Assembly: GCA_024196135.1 (NCBI GenBank)
Contig: JAMQCK010000025.1
Coordinates: forward strand, 1-64,000
DNA length: 64,000 nt
Reading direction: 5' to 3'
From: Pleurotus ostreatus/Saccharomyces cerevisiae fusant
Taxonomy: Eukaryota; Opisthokonta
The notes beneath the pieces were generated by a model. That model ran no database searches and was not told the DNA's origin. It saw only the letters and a program-made list of their open reading frames with translations. This document shows positions 21,010 through 39,907 of the stretch, one piece after another. A program made the translations under genes and the position numbers. Positions within the stretch are counted from its first letter, which is position 1. Every line of letters begins with the position of its first letter.

Positions 21010-23443
21010 CTACCGCACCATGAACCTATATGTAGTATATCCGCCCACCAGGGCGAAGCAAGCCAACACGGCGACAATCGAAGCAAACCAATACAACCCC
21101 TATGAAACCCATGAGCGAGCACAACACGCGTGGTCGGACGCAAGACGTACCGGTGTTTCCTGACCAGGAACGTTCACGTTCATCCCCCATAGACCGGTTA
21201 CCAAGTTCATCGGGATGAGCACAGTACCCAAAGCGGTGAGCTTGGACAACACGTCGTTGATCTGGTTGTTCGCGTCGGTCATCTCAATGGAGATTTGTGC
21301 GAGGTAGTTGGAGTGTGAACGCGAGAGGATCTTCTCGTAGTGGTTCAAGTTCTGCGTCATGGTGATAAGATGGTCCTAAATCGCGTCAGAGACGGCCTCC
21401 CTTTCGAGAAGTTCAGTTGGATATACCTGAATATCTGAGAGGTAGAGACCCTATCATGGACGTAGTCAGTACCGAGGAACATGCAAGACCACAAGGACTC
21501 ACAATATCCGACGTCGGTGCCACCCTCCAGTTCTCATTGCACCGCTTCGCCAACCCCTTCACGACGTCCGCCTTGTTGCCCATGAGTCGCAACAGACCCA
21601 TGACCTTCTTTCTGCACGTCCCAATTCGCCGCAACATGTCGCTCTGCTCCGCTTCCTTCAGAATAAGCACGAGCTCGTCGATAGAGTCAACCTCGTATTC
21701 GATGTTTTGGATGAGAGGGCCAAAGGCATCGGTGATGTCGTCGATGAGCGCGTACGAAATCCAGTCAGAGGTGACCGAGATGTAGTCCTTGAGCTGCTTG
21801 ATTCGCCTTCGTACGTTCTGCGGATGGGGCGTCGGGCGGAAGTGGAACTGTACAAACATGAGCATTCAGCAAAGCGAGACTCAAGATGCACCTACCGAGA
21901 GCGTGCCTTCCCTGAAGACGATGATATACATGTTTAGCGGCTCGAGGTGTGTCGGGCTATATGGGTCTTGGTCGAACGAGCGGAAACAGACCAGATAGTA
22001 ATTTCGGAAAAGCTCGATCTTCTCGCGCGCTTCCTCCATTTGAATATCCTCCGTTGTGAGCGGGTGGATGCTGAACACCTACGGAAGTGATGGGTACACG
22101 CACACAAACCTTGCACGATGCAACAGGGCACGAACCTTGCTCAGTATTCGCATCTCCTCGTCCGTCGGGTTCATCACATCCAGCCACCAGGTGTTGGCCT
22201 CGGAGTCGTTCGTCAGCGCCATGGGGTGTCGCAACCGTGATGGGCGCTTGTCGGTCGAGGAGAAAGAGCTTGGGCGGTCCCGCTGTTGAGGCGCGGGCAC
22301 CCCTGAGAAGAGGTCCTGGAAGGATTGGCCCTCGGCAGGTAGCTCGCTTAGCGAGCGAGCGTGGATAGTTGCGTTCAAAGCGTTGGAATAGAACGAGAAG
22401 CGGTACGGTCGGTCGTGCCCGGTAGTGAGTATACCGGGAGGTGGTGCGCGGGTATTATTGTCGGACTGCTCGGCGTCGGCCGCCCGCCCAGATAAGATAT
22501 TATTGAGACGATTAGAGAAGGATGAAGGTTCGGCTGCGCCCTCGAAGACAGCCATCTTGCCTCCAATGCCCTTCCTGTGCGGTCGCGGCGTGTTGCTCTG
22601 ACTGAGCTTACGGTGACGTGCAGTTGGGCGGACGGCCGCTGGGCCTGGGTCCGTGACGGTGTCCTCGGCGGGAGGGGGAGGCGGACCAGACGCGGGTGGT
22701 GCGCCCGATGTGGAGGCCTCGCCAACGCCTGCACCCGCATTATCGGCGTCCCGTTTGGGGAAGGGGTCGCTGAAGACAGGGCGGGGAGAACCAGGGCTGA
22801 GCAACGAGCGCTCATTAGCGCAGAAATCTTCCAGGTGCGTGAAGTCGAACTGCGAGGGGTCTGTGATAGTCGTGGCCGCTTGGTACTTGGGTAGACCAAA
22901 GGCGGTGGATAGGGTTTCGGGATAGTCGTGATGTGCTTGGGGAGTCGTAGACGTTGAGACAAGGAGGTCCGGGTCCTGGGTCGTGTGGAGGTGCTGCTCG
23001 CGCAGATCGAGGAGTGAGTCCTCGCGCTTCGGCGCCGCCGAATCCTCAGCCTCCTCGCCATTGTCCGCTAGGGCACCTTGCCCCTGCGCCAAGTTGAGCT
23101 CGTGCTGCTCCTGCGGCGAGAGCATCATGGATGGAAACGGTGGGTGCTCCCCCTCGCCACCAGGCTGATCGAAGGGCGAGTTCATAGATGAGATGGTTTC
23201 CCGCCGAGCAAGCGCCATTTGCATCGCCATATCTACGTCCAGTGTTCGCTGCCGCTCGCGCATAGACGGGTCGTTCGGGTCAAAGGAGCGTCCGAGAGGA
23301 GGCGAATGGCGCGCACGCTGGGCGAGGTCGCTGAAGTCGCTACTGCTCATGCTCTGTTTCTTGCGGAGGACAGGCGAGCCATTGCGGATGGATATCGGCG
23401 ACGAGGAGTACCCTCCGCCGCCGTCGCGCGGTGGTGAAGACAT
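21010..23443 (-). CDS. CorA-type Mg2+ transporter (Mnr2/Alr1-like)
   Basis: Exons are 23443-22136, 22078-21896, 21847-21503, 21450-21427, 21375-21151 and 21099-21010, encoding 724 residues. The first 400 residues are Ser/Pro-rich and disordered. The folded part begins at about residue 415 (NTWWLDVMNPTDEEM) and includes the CorA funnel helices (KDYISVTSDWISYALIDDI, ISRSHSNYL-type helix). The signature Gly-Met-Asn is present in GLWGMNVNV at the end of the first of two C-terminal membrane helices (about 668-692 and 698-720). The long N-terminus is typical of fungal Alr1 (plasma membrane) and Mnr2 (vacuole) rather than mitochondrial Mrs2; which of the two is not decided by the sequence. A 24-nt micro-exon encodes GLYLSDIQ in frame. 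The protein would import Mg2+ or release it from the vacuole. Confidence 0.9.
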
Positions 23444-23624
23444 GGTGGCGAGAGACAACCGACGACGTTCTGATCGACGCGCGCGATGACGCACGTGAGG
23501 AAGCACGCCCAATTCACCTTTATCGGACTTCAAGAACCTCTTCGATTCGTCTACACTTTGCACTACACAGGTTTACATACAGATAGATACACTCAACGAT
23601 ATACATGTTACCTTTTACCAGCCT

Positions 23625-25220
23625 TTAGTAGAATTTCACCAGTCGCGTCAACGCCTTCGCCTCGTCTTTATCCTGGGTGAGGATATCGCCGAGCATCTTT
23701 GGACAGTGAGCATAATCCTACTCGGGATCAGGATACTCACATTGTTGACCGACAAATACTTCTCCAAAAACTCAGTCCCAAATAGCTTGACGAATAGCTC
23801 GTCATTCTGCAGCTTCTGCCTAGCCTGCGCAATATCGAGCGGCAACCGCTGCGTGATGCCATAGGCCTTGCGCTGCTCCTCGTCCATCGTTGCGGGAGTG
23901 AGGGGGCTCTCCACAGTCTTAAGCGTAAGTGGCTGCATGTCCTTCAGGCCAGACAAACCCGCGGCCACAATGGCCGCCAGCGCGAGGTGTGGGTTCGCCG
24001 TCGCATCCGAGCAACGCAGCTCGAACCGACGAGACGTCAGCGAATCAGCGTTCGCCAGCCGGATTGGACACTCTCGATTCTCCGTGCCCCAGGAGACGTA
24101 CGTCCCGCCCGACCACGCGCCATCGAACATGCGCTTGTACGACGCGGGTGTCGGCAGCGTGAGGGCGGGGATCGCAGGCAGGTGCGCGAGCACGCCAGCA
24201 AGGAAGGACGATTCGTAAGGCGAGAGTTGGCCAATGACCTTCTCTGAGTCCTTGGGCGAGTGCACGGAGATGTGGATGTGCGCAGCACTGCCCGCGGAGG
24301 TCATGAAGGGGCGCGGCGCGAAGGTGGCGCGCAAGCCGTGTTTGGCGGCTGTCTGCGTGATGATCTCGCGCGTGTGCACGACGGCATCCGCTGCCTCGAG
24401 AGGGGGGAGAGGCCCAGTAACAACCTCGAACTGTCCCGGGGCGGCTTCGACGTGGTACAGCTGCAACTCGATGCCAGAGGCCTGCACGGAATCGGCGATC
24501 TCCTGGAGCACGGTCGCCTCGACGCTGCCGCTTGGCAGCCCACCGGTCGTCGTCCAGTCGCCGTAGTTGATAGGTTCGACAGGGTCTACGCTCTTCAGAA
24601 GCACGAACTCGTGCTCTACGCCGACCAGAAATTTAGCCTCTGACTCCTTGGCACTTCTGAAGATGGTGTAAGTAAGTGAAGTTCTGAACACTCGGAACAC
24701 TCACTCGAGGACGCGCTTGAGTATCGTACGAGGGCAGAGGTCGAGTTCCACGCTATCGGACCCAGGCGGCGGGGCCTTCTCCTCGATCCAACTCAACACA
24801 GAGACATGCCCAGGAGCATACGGGCAGAGCCTAATCGTCGACAGATCCGGCACGAGCAAGTACTCCCCCGCCGCAGGCGTACCGGGGGCCATATTGAGGT
24901 GGACGAGCCCAAACGTCGCCTTCGCCACCCCGAAGCCCGGACGCTTCGACTCGAGCACCTTGAGGAAGTACGCGAGGGGCACGACGCGCATGCGCACGAT
25001 GTTCGTGAAGTCGACCCATTGGACGCGGACGTAGGCTGGGGGGACGCGTCAGGATCGCTGCCGTCGCCGTCGATGGCAAGAGGGGATCGTGGGCCGATCG
25101 CTCTCTGGACCTACAAATTCCCTTCTCCTTCAGCTCCTCGACCTTGAGCGTACCGAGCCCGACGTCGGCGACGTTCGTTGGGGTATACTGCACTCCGTGG
25201 CTGAAGTCCTTCGTCGCCAT
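23625..25220 (-). CDS. Glutamine synthetase-like (GS type I-fold) enzyme
   Basis: Exons are 25220-25115, 25035-24705, 24656-23741 and 23696-23625, encoding 474 residues. The N-terminal beta-grasp domain contains VRVQWVDFTNIVRMR. The catalytic domain has metal and substrate motifs in order: VGVEHEFVLL, HVEAAPGQFEVV, AGSAAHIHISV (where classical enzymes have NGSGxHxH), ENRECPIRLAN and FELRCSDATANPHLALAA. The changes in the histidine motif and the overall length suggest a GS-like ligase of the fungal GlnA/FluG-type group that may join glutamate to an amine other than ammonia, rather than the main cytosolic glutamine synthetase. This is an inference. The last intron is only 44 nt, but its acceptor is supported by the conserved C-terminal LSVN...TRLVKFY. 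It lies 181 bp upstream of the CorA gene on the same strand. Confidence 0.85.
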
Positions 25221-25580
25221 CGTTGTCAGTGGAGAGAGTTGAGTGGGAAGCGATATGCTCGGTTCAATATACCCTGGGTATGCGAAGACTTCGGCTAGCT
25301 GATGAATTTATACGATAGCACGCTTCGCCGCAGCGTGCAGAAGATGTGCGCTGATGAGCGGGTATAGGGCGTGGGGATCGGGCAGTTGTCGTTGACAGTG
25401 ACACCGATGCCACCAACAACGATGGCGACACCCATACTGGATGATGTCGACTTCAGCCTCTGTTCAGAACACGCTGCCTAGTGCTAGTCATCGGATGGCA
25501 TAGTCCCCTTCCTGGAGTCGTACGAGCAACAGCAACAAATATAGCTTAGTCCACTCATCCCGCTTCATCAGAGCCATCTA
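25221..25580. other. Intergenic region: GS promoter and 3' end of hydrolase copy 2
   Basis: 360 bp with no gene. On the minus strand a TATATT sequence lies about 45 bp before the glutamine synthetase-like ATG and may serve as a weak TATA element. Confidence 0.4.
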
Positions 25581-26769
25581 TCAGAGCCTGGCGAATCGCC
25601 CCTTCACCTGCCCTTCTTGTGATCCCAGGAATACATCGAAGACCTGCCGCCACCTCTCCACGTCCAAGTACCCATACCACTGGTGACCAAATTCCAGATG
25701 CTCGATCTCGCCGGGATCACGACCAGTCTGTACCCGTCGAGCCCAAGGGATCTTCTCCATAATCTCCTCGCTACAGGTGTACGGAACGATTTTGTCGAGC
25801 GTTCCGTGGATGACAAGGAACTGCATGTCGCGCGGGAGCCGTGAGTGGAGGCCACCAAAGTTGATATACATGGTCTGCAGTATATTCTGGTCAGCCAATC
25901 GGCAGAAAGGCAATGCCGCACTACTCACTGCTTTCGCTTGAGCGACTGGCGGAAAATTAGCGACGGCATACCAGATGGACAAGTGATCTCACCTATGGCT
26001 TTCTTCGACCTACGCCGAACGACTCAGCGTGCATTTTCAAGTGGAACTGGGCAATCACTTACCTTGGCTTTGCCAATTGCTTCACCCATCTCTCCACTTT
26101 CTCTGCATTCGCCGGATCGTTCGCCCACTGGGAGTCAAACGAGACCTCGACAACCCGGCGCACGCCCTCCAGGGCCTCTGCCTCCGTACGTGCGCGGCGC
26201 TGCTGCAACAACACCTGCGCACCTTCGCTAATAACCGTCGACGCCATCGTAGCGGCTAGCACGACGTGCGTAACCTGGAAGGGCAACTCCGCTGGCGCGC
26301 TTGGGTGGTACGGCAGGAGCAGAAGCTGCTGCACGACGGTCCCTATAACGCGTCAAGCTCATGTGAGTAGTTCAGAGTCGGGAAGGGGGGACTCACCACC
26401 CATAGAGAAGCCGCAAATGGCGAGCCTTATCCATCTCAGGGACGCCAACAGCTCAAGCAGATCGCGCCCCATTAGCTCGATAGTCACCTGGTCGCCCGCA
26501 GAATTGGCGAAGGAGGACTCTCCGATACCGCGATGATCGTAGACCAGTACTGTTATGGCACTGAGATCAATGGATGTGTACCACTCATGCCGAAGCTGCA
26601 TACCTGGCCGTGATTTTGCCAGACCGCTTGCTAGCGGCTCCCAATCGCTCATTATCCCGCTCAAGCCATGGACGAGCACCAGGGGCTGCGCGACGGATGT
26701 AGGATTCAGGATGCGATATGCAAGCTTAGCGCCATCACGTAGACGATAAACATGAGGAATCTCCTCCAT
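25581..26769 (-). CDS. Alpha/beta hydrolase, copy 2 of an inverted duplicate pair
   Basis: Exons are 26769-26604, 26549-26397, 26342-26063, 26009-25993, 25945-25929 and 25874-25581, encoding 308 residues. Motifs follow copy 1: LVLVHGLSGIMSDWE, YDHRGIGES, nucleophile elbow CGFSMGG, acid Asp in VIHGTLDKIVPY and His in EFGHQWYGYL. The first two exons match copy 1 exactly in length (166 and 153 nt), as do the two 17-nt micro-exons, while exons 3 and 6 differ by +6 and -6 nt, so total length is equal. This proves common ancestry by duplication. Here the nucleophile motif is the canonical G-x-S-x-G-G. The gene is transcribed away from the CFEM-like gene upstream. Function is likely hydrolysis of a small ester or similar compound. 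Confidence 0.9.
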
Positions 26770-26892
26770 AGGTGGTGGTGAGAGACAACCCAAGCCAGCT
26801 GATGGCCATAAGTACAAGTTCGACGGCAGATGCCGAAAACGTTTGCTTCCAAACCACTCTGAACTACGACCCTCCCAGTGTTTTGTCCCTAA

Positions 26893-27200
26893 TCAATCTT
26901 CTCCATTATACCCACTTCGGCAGTATGCCTTGTACGCATCTTGGGCTTGCGAGAATGCTGTGAGATCCGCACAAGTGGCGTGTAGGCAGGTTGTGAGCTG
27001 GTCGGTCTTATCGCTGTACGTGCAGACGCATTGTTTGGGCGGAGTCGATCCGCAGACCTGAGGGATGCAGTAGTTCCCGCAAGCAGCTGGGGAAAATGTT
27101 TTATCAGCGAGCGTGACTTAACAACGACGGGGCACTCACAGTAGGTCTGTGCGAGGGCAGGAAGAAAGAGAGAACATATGGCAATGTAGACGACGTGCAT
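26893..27200 (-). CDS. Small secreted CFEM-like cysteine-rich protein
   Basis: Exons are 27200-27140 and 27086-26893 (84 residues). It begins with a signal peptide (hydrophobic VVYIAICSLFLPALAQ). The mature 66 residues contain eight cysteines with CFEM spacing: C-G-N-Y-C, then one Cys after four residues, C-V-C, C after 11, C after 4 and C after 16. The Asp that binds haem in many CFEM proteins, expected just before the C-x-C pair, is missing (GSTPPKQCVC), so haem binding is doubtful. There is no GPI-anchor signal; the chain ends soon after the last Cys. Such proteins act in iron capture, in the wall or as effectors; the role here is open. A TATA box lies about 75 bp upstream. Confidence 0.8.
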
Positions 27201-27735
27201 GCCTCAGTTCAAGTTATATGCCGAGATCACTGGTGGGGTGGCTTGCCTTGAGAGGCTTTGCGCAGACGTGCTTATATACGCAGCTGCGACGACGTCGTCA
27301 CCTGCACAAGGTACGGCGCTATGTACAACAGCCTTTCGCACTATTCGAGTCGTACGCATCTCTCTAAGCTAATTGCAGACGAAGTTGACACGGCGTACGT
27401 ACCTTCACTCATCCGCCTGGCCGCCTAAACCCCTCATCGCTGTGAAAGTCATATATGCATACGTCCAGCCATATTTGAGGCAAGCAAAATGGGACATTAG
27501 CGGCTGGGATCTGCAAGCTCGTGTATCCCTCCGGGAAGGTATCATATGTTACAGAGGTTCCGTGGTGAGTAGGTACGTGCAAAACACAGCGAAAGAACGG
27601 GGCGACAGATGTGGATAAATTAGAAGAAAGAGTAAAATGAAGGTAGGCTCCGGCGGACGCAATCAAAGGCTACTGAACACGAAAGTACGGTCCCTCGGTG
27701 GTACGAAAGGTGGACGGGTGGGAAGGGAAGTGAAG
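27201..27735. other. Intergenic region: CFEM promoter and 3' end of Uds1 gene
   Basis: 535 bp without a supported gene. It contains the TATA box of the CFEM-like gene at 27272-27278. Confidence 0.5.
27272..27278 (-). promoter_or_regulatory. TATA box of the CFEM-like gene
   Basis: The minus strand reads TATATAA, 72-78 bp upstream of the start codon at 27200. Confidence 0.55.
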
Positions 27736-30677
27736 CTACTTCTTGATCGCCCGGATCTGCTCCCTGAGCTGCCCGTTCGCCATTTGTAGGTCGTTGAGCT
27801 CGTCTAAGAGGAGCGCCTTCTGCATCTGCTCGCCGTTGCGCACGCGCTCGAGCTCGTCACGATCGTCCTCAGCGGCCTTCCTTGCCGCGCGCGTCTCGTC
27901 GAGCTCCTTCTGCAAGGCGGCGAGCTTTGTGACGCTGTCGGCGTACGAGCGCTGCACCTCCGCAAGCTGCTGCTGCACGGACGCGAGCTGCTTCTTCGCA
28001 TCGTCGAGCTGTCGCTTAACACCCTCGGGTGCGGCGACGACTTCCTCCGCGAGCGACAGCGTCTTGGCGCTCAGCGTGTTGTTTGTCTCCTGCAGCTGGT
28101 CCATGGTCTGCGCCTGCTCGGCTGCCTGCATCTCTATCTCTGCCTTCTCCTGGGTGATACGGTCGACGGCGTCCTGTAGCTCCCCCAACTCCTGCGCCAT
28201 GCCCGCCAGCCGGTTGTTCAAGTCGCGATTGCGATCCTCAAGGTGTATCACTTGCTTCTGATAGGTCTCCAATGCAGAGCTACCCTCTTGCGCAAGCTTT
28301 TGTGCGCGCTCGGCATTCCTCTTGAGCAACTCGTGCGCCTTCGCGAAGCGTACGAGTCGTTCAATAAGAGCGCGGTCGTCACTGATGAGAGATTGCACGC
28401 GATGCGCGAACGCCTCGACAGTGAATTGCTGTGCACTTGTGTTGACGTTCGGCGAGCGAGAGGGACTGGCATCGTACAATGATTTGAGCGACCGGACATC
28501 AAGCTCCGATAGGGACGCGACAGGAGCAGGAGACCCGTTGGCGCTCGACGCGGCGCGGAAGGCCCGTGGGCTGCCACCATTGCGGCTGAACTGCATCGCG
28601 CGCGCCTCGGGTGAGGGCATGATCGCCCAAAGTGGTTGTAATACTTTGGCGAAGTGAGCCGCCTCGCCCACATACTCGACGGGGCCTTCTGGCAGAGGTG
28701 GCAGCTCGACAAGTGGCGGAAGAGGAATGGACAACGCTGGAGTCTGAGGTGTGCGAACCTCGAGTTCCTGAAAGCATTTAGGATACGTGACCGGAAAGTA
28801 TGGAAGGAATATTTACCTTAACTTTGATCTCCAAGTCACGCGCATCTCTCCGTGCATCCTCCCGTTCCCTTCTTGCCTCCTCAACTTCGCGCACCAGGCT
28901 CTCGCGCCGCTCGTATGCTGAGCGCACCTCCTCTTCAAGTCGTCTTCTAGTCTCATCCCATTCCTGCCGCTCCCGTTCTGTGGACGCTGAAGCAGCAGCT
29001 ATGGTCTCAAGATGGATGCCCAAGGCGTCGAGGTAGCGTTCCAGAGACTCGCCTCCTCTTGCAGAAACACCGAGCTTGATGCCGTGTCCGTCAATCAGAG
29101 CGCGAGCAGTGTCGATGCCTATGTTGAGACGGTCGCGTTCTGCTTGCAGTTCCTGTCGTAACCTTGCAGCCTCTGCACTCTCGCTCTCGCCCTGATTGCG
29201 TGAGCTTGTCTCGGCGTCTTGTAGCCTTCGCTCGCGGTCACGGAGCTGGTCTTCGCTGTCGCGTAACCGCTCTTGCGTATCTCGTAGTCGCTCGTCGGCA
29301 TCTCGTATACGACCCTCGCTATCCGCAAGCAAACCCTCCATCTCTTGTAACCGAGTATCTGCGTCCTGTGCACGCGCAGTAGCTTCTTGAAGTTTCGCTT
29401 GCCACTGTGCGCGCTCCTCTTCCCAGCCCTCGCGCTCGCGCATGAGGCCTTGGATCTCCTCCTCGACCTTCGGCAGCTCCTCCTCTAGATTGGCTATGGT
29501 GTCGCCCGCGCCTTGCAGCTCGAACTCTACGGTCTCCTTCTCCAGTCGCATGATGGATAGCTCACGTGCCATCTCGGCCTGCTTCTTCCCAGCGGCAGCG
29601 AGGGCTTCCGTGGCGACCTTCAGCTTCTGTTCTAGGGCCTCGATCTCGTCGGCGCCCCCGGAAGGCGACTTGCGCTTGGGAGTAACCGCATCCGCGTGAC
29701 CGGCAAACAGATGCGCGCCATCGAAGCGGGCCGCAGCGTGAGTGCGCGCAGACGAGGTCGAGGCGGAGACGGGGCTCATGGGGGTGTCGTAACCAGAATC
29801 ATGGCCGGCAGCATCGTTGTTCGGTGGTGGCGGCGCATTCTTCTTCTCTAGGGAGCGTACAGAGAGGCTGAGGACGCCTGCACGGTGCTCGAGCAACCGG
29901 CGATGGACCTCGTTCGCGCGCTCGGACACGCGCCAGAGCTCCTTCTGCGCAGTCTCTACGCGGCGATTGGCGGCGCCGAGCTGCTCTTCGGTTTGCTTGG
30001 ACACCTTGCGATGCGAGGAGTTGACTTTGGACAGGGATATGGCAGCATCGCGGATCTTGGTCTCGAGAGCGACCTTTTTGTTCGCGGCGACCAGGCGGGA
30101 TGCCAGAACATGTTCCTCCTACGAGAGCATATACGTTACTTGTTGTCCATACGCGTTGCCGGTCACGCACCTTCTTCAGATCTTCTACTTCCTCCGAGCT
30201 TAGGATCTCGAAGTCCCGACTGTCGATCGCGGCCTCGCTAGCCAGTAGACTGACAAGCAGCTCGTCCCGCAAGTTGACCAGTGTTGAGGAGCGCTTCCAT
30301 TCGGGCCGCGAGCTGCCAGGTATTGGCGTTGACTTGTCGAGCGACATGGATGGCCGGCTTGGCGAGGACGTGGCGGACGTCTGTCCTTGGCTGGTCATCA
30401 TACTCGAGACGCCGGAAGTACGCGCAGAGGAGCCGGGCGAGTCGTCGTCGTTTGGGAGTGGAGGGGGCGGGGGAGCTTTCTGCTTGTCCTTCCTGAGGAA
30501 CAGCGCGGCAGTGTTCATCTTTGGACTAGTGTATGGGGAACTGTCGGGGCTGCCAGCATTATTCGGAGGCCAGGAGGGCCCGTTTCTGGGCACGAGCGGG
30601 GGGACCACTGGCGCATCTTCAGACGCTGGCGGTGGGCTCGCGGTCGCCGCGCCCAGAAATCTGCGGACGCCGTTCAT
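27736..30677 (-). CDS. Uds1-domain (up-regulated during septation) coiled-coil protein
   Basis: Exons are 30677-30171, 30118-28817 and 28767-27736, encoding 946 residues. After a disordered Pro/Ser-rich start, a Uds1 domain occupies about residues 130-260, beginning LRDELLVSLLASEAAIDSRD and running through FEILSSEEVEDLKK and KVALETKIRDAAISLSKV. The rest is dominated by coiled coils, including a heptad-like repeat of DxxxRLRDxxERLRDSEDQLR type near residues 480-540, interrupted by a proline-rich segment at the exon 2/3 junction. Proteins with this domain are linked in fission yeast to septation and polarised growth, so a role in cell division or hyphal septum formation is likely but inferred. 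ATG 30677 was chosen as the first Met followed by protein-like sequence. Confidence 0.85.
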
Positions 30678-30905
30678 CGCTAACGTCGCATAATAATGGT
30701 CGAGGTCAACACCCGCCCCGCCGCATCCCCGCCGTGCGAGCCGCGTGATTCGGTGTCTGCCGGCCTGGACCCACAAGTTCAAGTTCGTATATACGAGAAT
30801 CGATAGACAGAATAGTACATACATTCTATACACCCGGGCTGTAAGTAGATCGTAAAGTAGAATACATAGTGATAGCTAGAAAGATGGTTGTGATGATGTA
30901 TCGAA

Positions 30906-33061
30906 TCAAAAGTTCATGGATATCCCAAGACCAGATGCCTGCCTCACGCCCTCCCCACGCCTCCGTATATGCGTCGGATGCATATCAGGCCCTTTTAGCG
31001 GCGAACCGCTGGCAAACGACGATGCCCTACTTCTCAACAACGACGGCGGGCCGCTCCCGGGCGCACCCTTGCCCAGAGGTGCCGTCGCGCGCCGAAAGTA
31101 CCGATCCATATCCTCCTCGTCAAACTCGAACTCAGAATCCGACATGGGCGGCAACGGTGATGCTGGCTCCTCCGGGCGTGAGTGTCGCTCTTCCGCTGGT
31201 GGCGCCTCCGGTTCGGCCTTCTTCCCGCCCAATCTGAACGTCCGCTTCCGGCGCGCCTTGCGCGGTCGACTTTCTCCTTCTCGCTCTTCGCGCTGGAGTG
31301 GTCGGGGAGGCCCACTGCGTACCGCAAAGTGTGCAAGAGATCCAGAGCGAGTGTACGGAGATAGGGTATGGTTCGAGAAGGACAGTGTCGAGAGCTGGTT
31401 GAGACTGACGTTCGTGTTGATCAGGTTGGGACGGAGGACAATTTTTTCGTGCACCGAGTCGTCGTCTCCGCCATCAGTGCTCGACATGAAGGGGGATTGC
31501 GACTCCAGTGGTGACGCCGGCGCAGCTGGTATAGGCGTTTCGCGGGGAGGCGGCGTAATATCGGGTGGAGTCGCGATAGACTGCGAGCGCGCAGACGATG
31601 ACTGCGAAGCGTGGTGGTCGCTGTCGAGCTCCTCGTCAAAGGAGCGGTGTCGTGACATTGGTTGTGGGGGTTCGGGTATCACAGCGTCGGCGAAGTAGGG
31701 GTTGGACATAGAACGCATCATGCGACCAGGCTCGTGCAAGCCGCCGAGCGCGAAGGGGGACATTGGTCCGGCGCGCGACGACGGCCGTGCGTCGGGCGTC
31801 ATGGCGCGAGATTGCGCGTGCAAAACGCGCGGACGGGTGACGGTCCCGCCGCCTATCGCCGGCACCGTCTCGTACTCCATAGGCACTGCCGTGGGGAGGC
31901 CCTCGCGGGGATCGCCCCAGTCGACAACATCAAATGGCTCTGATACCAGGTCATCGACGTCGTCATACTGTGAGTCCAGGTCGGCGGCCGTCGACGACGA
32001 GTCCTCGGTTTCCTCCGCGAGGTCAGCGAGCCCGCGAGTCGGTGTAGAAAATAAGCTGCTGAAGGAGTGGAAGTTGCTTTTCTGCGGGACGCCTTCAGGA
32101 CGGAGGCCGTACGTCGGATCGTACGCAAAGTCGTCGGGCTCTGAGTCGTCCGCCGCTTGCGAGGGAGTCGTGGGGGGCTTCGCCAAGGGGGAGGTGGCGG
32201 GATTGGAACGGGTGGAGCGAACAGAGGGGCTATAGGAAGGGACAGACGCCCGGGCGCTGTGACGACGAGGCAAGCGCGGGGGCGTTGCATACGAGGGCGT
32301 TGTCATGGCCGATCGCACGGATGGCGGCACGCGAGGAGAAGCGGGGAGCGACGAGGGGCCAGGGGTAGGACCGGGCGACGAGCGACGCTGATACGGCGCC
32401 TCCACCTTCGCTTTCACCCACTGCTGGCTGAGTCTGTGTATAATGCCGGGCAAGTCCTCGCGAAACATCTGCCTCAGCTGCCCCTCGATCTCCTTCTGAA
32501 TAAATTTCTGAATTACGGCGATCGAGTCGAAGGTACTGTTGATATCGACGTTCTGCAGCGGGTCCGTCTTGAAGACGAGAGTAATGCCCTTCTGCTTGGA
32601 GACGACGAGAACAACGTATGAGTTGAGCTTGAAGTGCGACAGGCGCAGGTGCATGGGGACGACAAGTGGGTGTTTTGCAGCGAGCATGCCGCGCGAGCCA
32701 GAGAGCATGTGGATGTCAGGCTGCTTGTGATTGAGGGGATTCGCCTATGGACAGACGCTATGAGCTGCATTCTCTTGCCTACGCATGGCACACGACACAC
32801 CTGAACTTTCGTCTTCAGCACGATATGCGCATCCCCCGCGTATGTGAGGCGAAAGATCCCACGAAACTGGTCCGTCGTCAGCTCGCCTATGTCCTTGACT
32901 TCTAGCTCGGGGGGCTGCGTCCCCATCTCGAGCTCGACGACTTCGATCTTGTCCGCAATGACAGGCGGCTTGTCGCCCTTGTTGAGCGCATTATTGAGGA
33001 GTTGGATAGCGTCGTAGTGAAATTGGTCGGAGAATCGAGGCCATTTGAATGTGAACGACAT
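30906..33061 (-). CDS. MDM34: Mdm34, ERMES complex subunit
   Basis: Exons are 33061-32801 and 32744-30906, encoding 699 residues. The N-terminus MSFTFKWPRFSDQFHYDAI and the following EVVELEMGTQPPELEVKDIG and FRGIFRLTYAGDAHIVLKTK are diagnostic of Mdm34. The first 200 residues form the SMP lipid-binding domain. The remainder is Ser/Pro-rich, disordered and much longer than in yeast, with short conserved blocks. Mdm34 sits in the mitochondrial outer membrane and, with Mmm1, Mdm10 and Mdm12, tethers mitochondria to the endoplasmic reticulum and moves phospholipids between them. The protein has no stretch long enough for a confident helix, in line with the proposed beta-type membrane association. 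It is followed 228 bp later by the Uds1 gene on the same strand. Confidence 0.95.
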
Positions 33062-33396
33062 GAGGGATGAACGAGCAAGCCCAAGGTCATCGTCGAGGTC
33101 AACGAGGCGACATACGGATGCCGAGTGAACAGCTAATGGCGGCGGGAAGTAAAGGGAAATGAAATAGACATCATGGCAGCGGGCCGCCAACGGAGGCGAA
33201 CGGATTTCGCGTCGGATCAATTGCCTAGACGCGCCTCGGGCGGCCGTGTGCATCTGCAGCCCGCGAAAGGTGTGCACATACTCAGTTCAATTCAGGCATA
33301 AACATGTAGTGCATATAGATACATAGCGAGTTGGTGCAAAGTGGTAAGGAAAGCAAAACGTGCATACAACAATTCGACAGCGATCTTCCAATCCCC
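33062..33396. other. Spacer between KDM5 3' end and MDM34 start
   Basis: 335 bp that must hold the KDM5 terminator and the MDM34 promoter; nothing further recognised. Confidence 0.5.
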
Positions 33397-39907
<6,511 letters not shown>

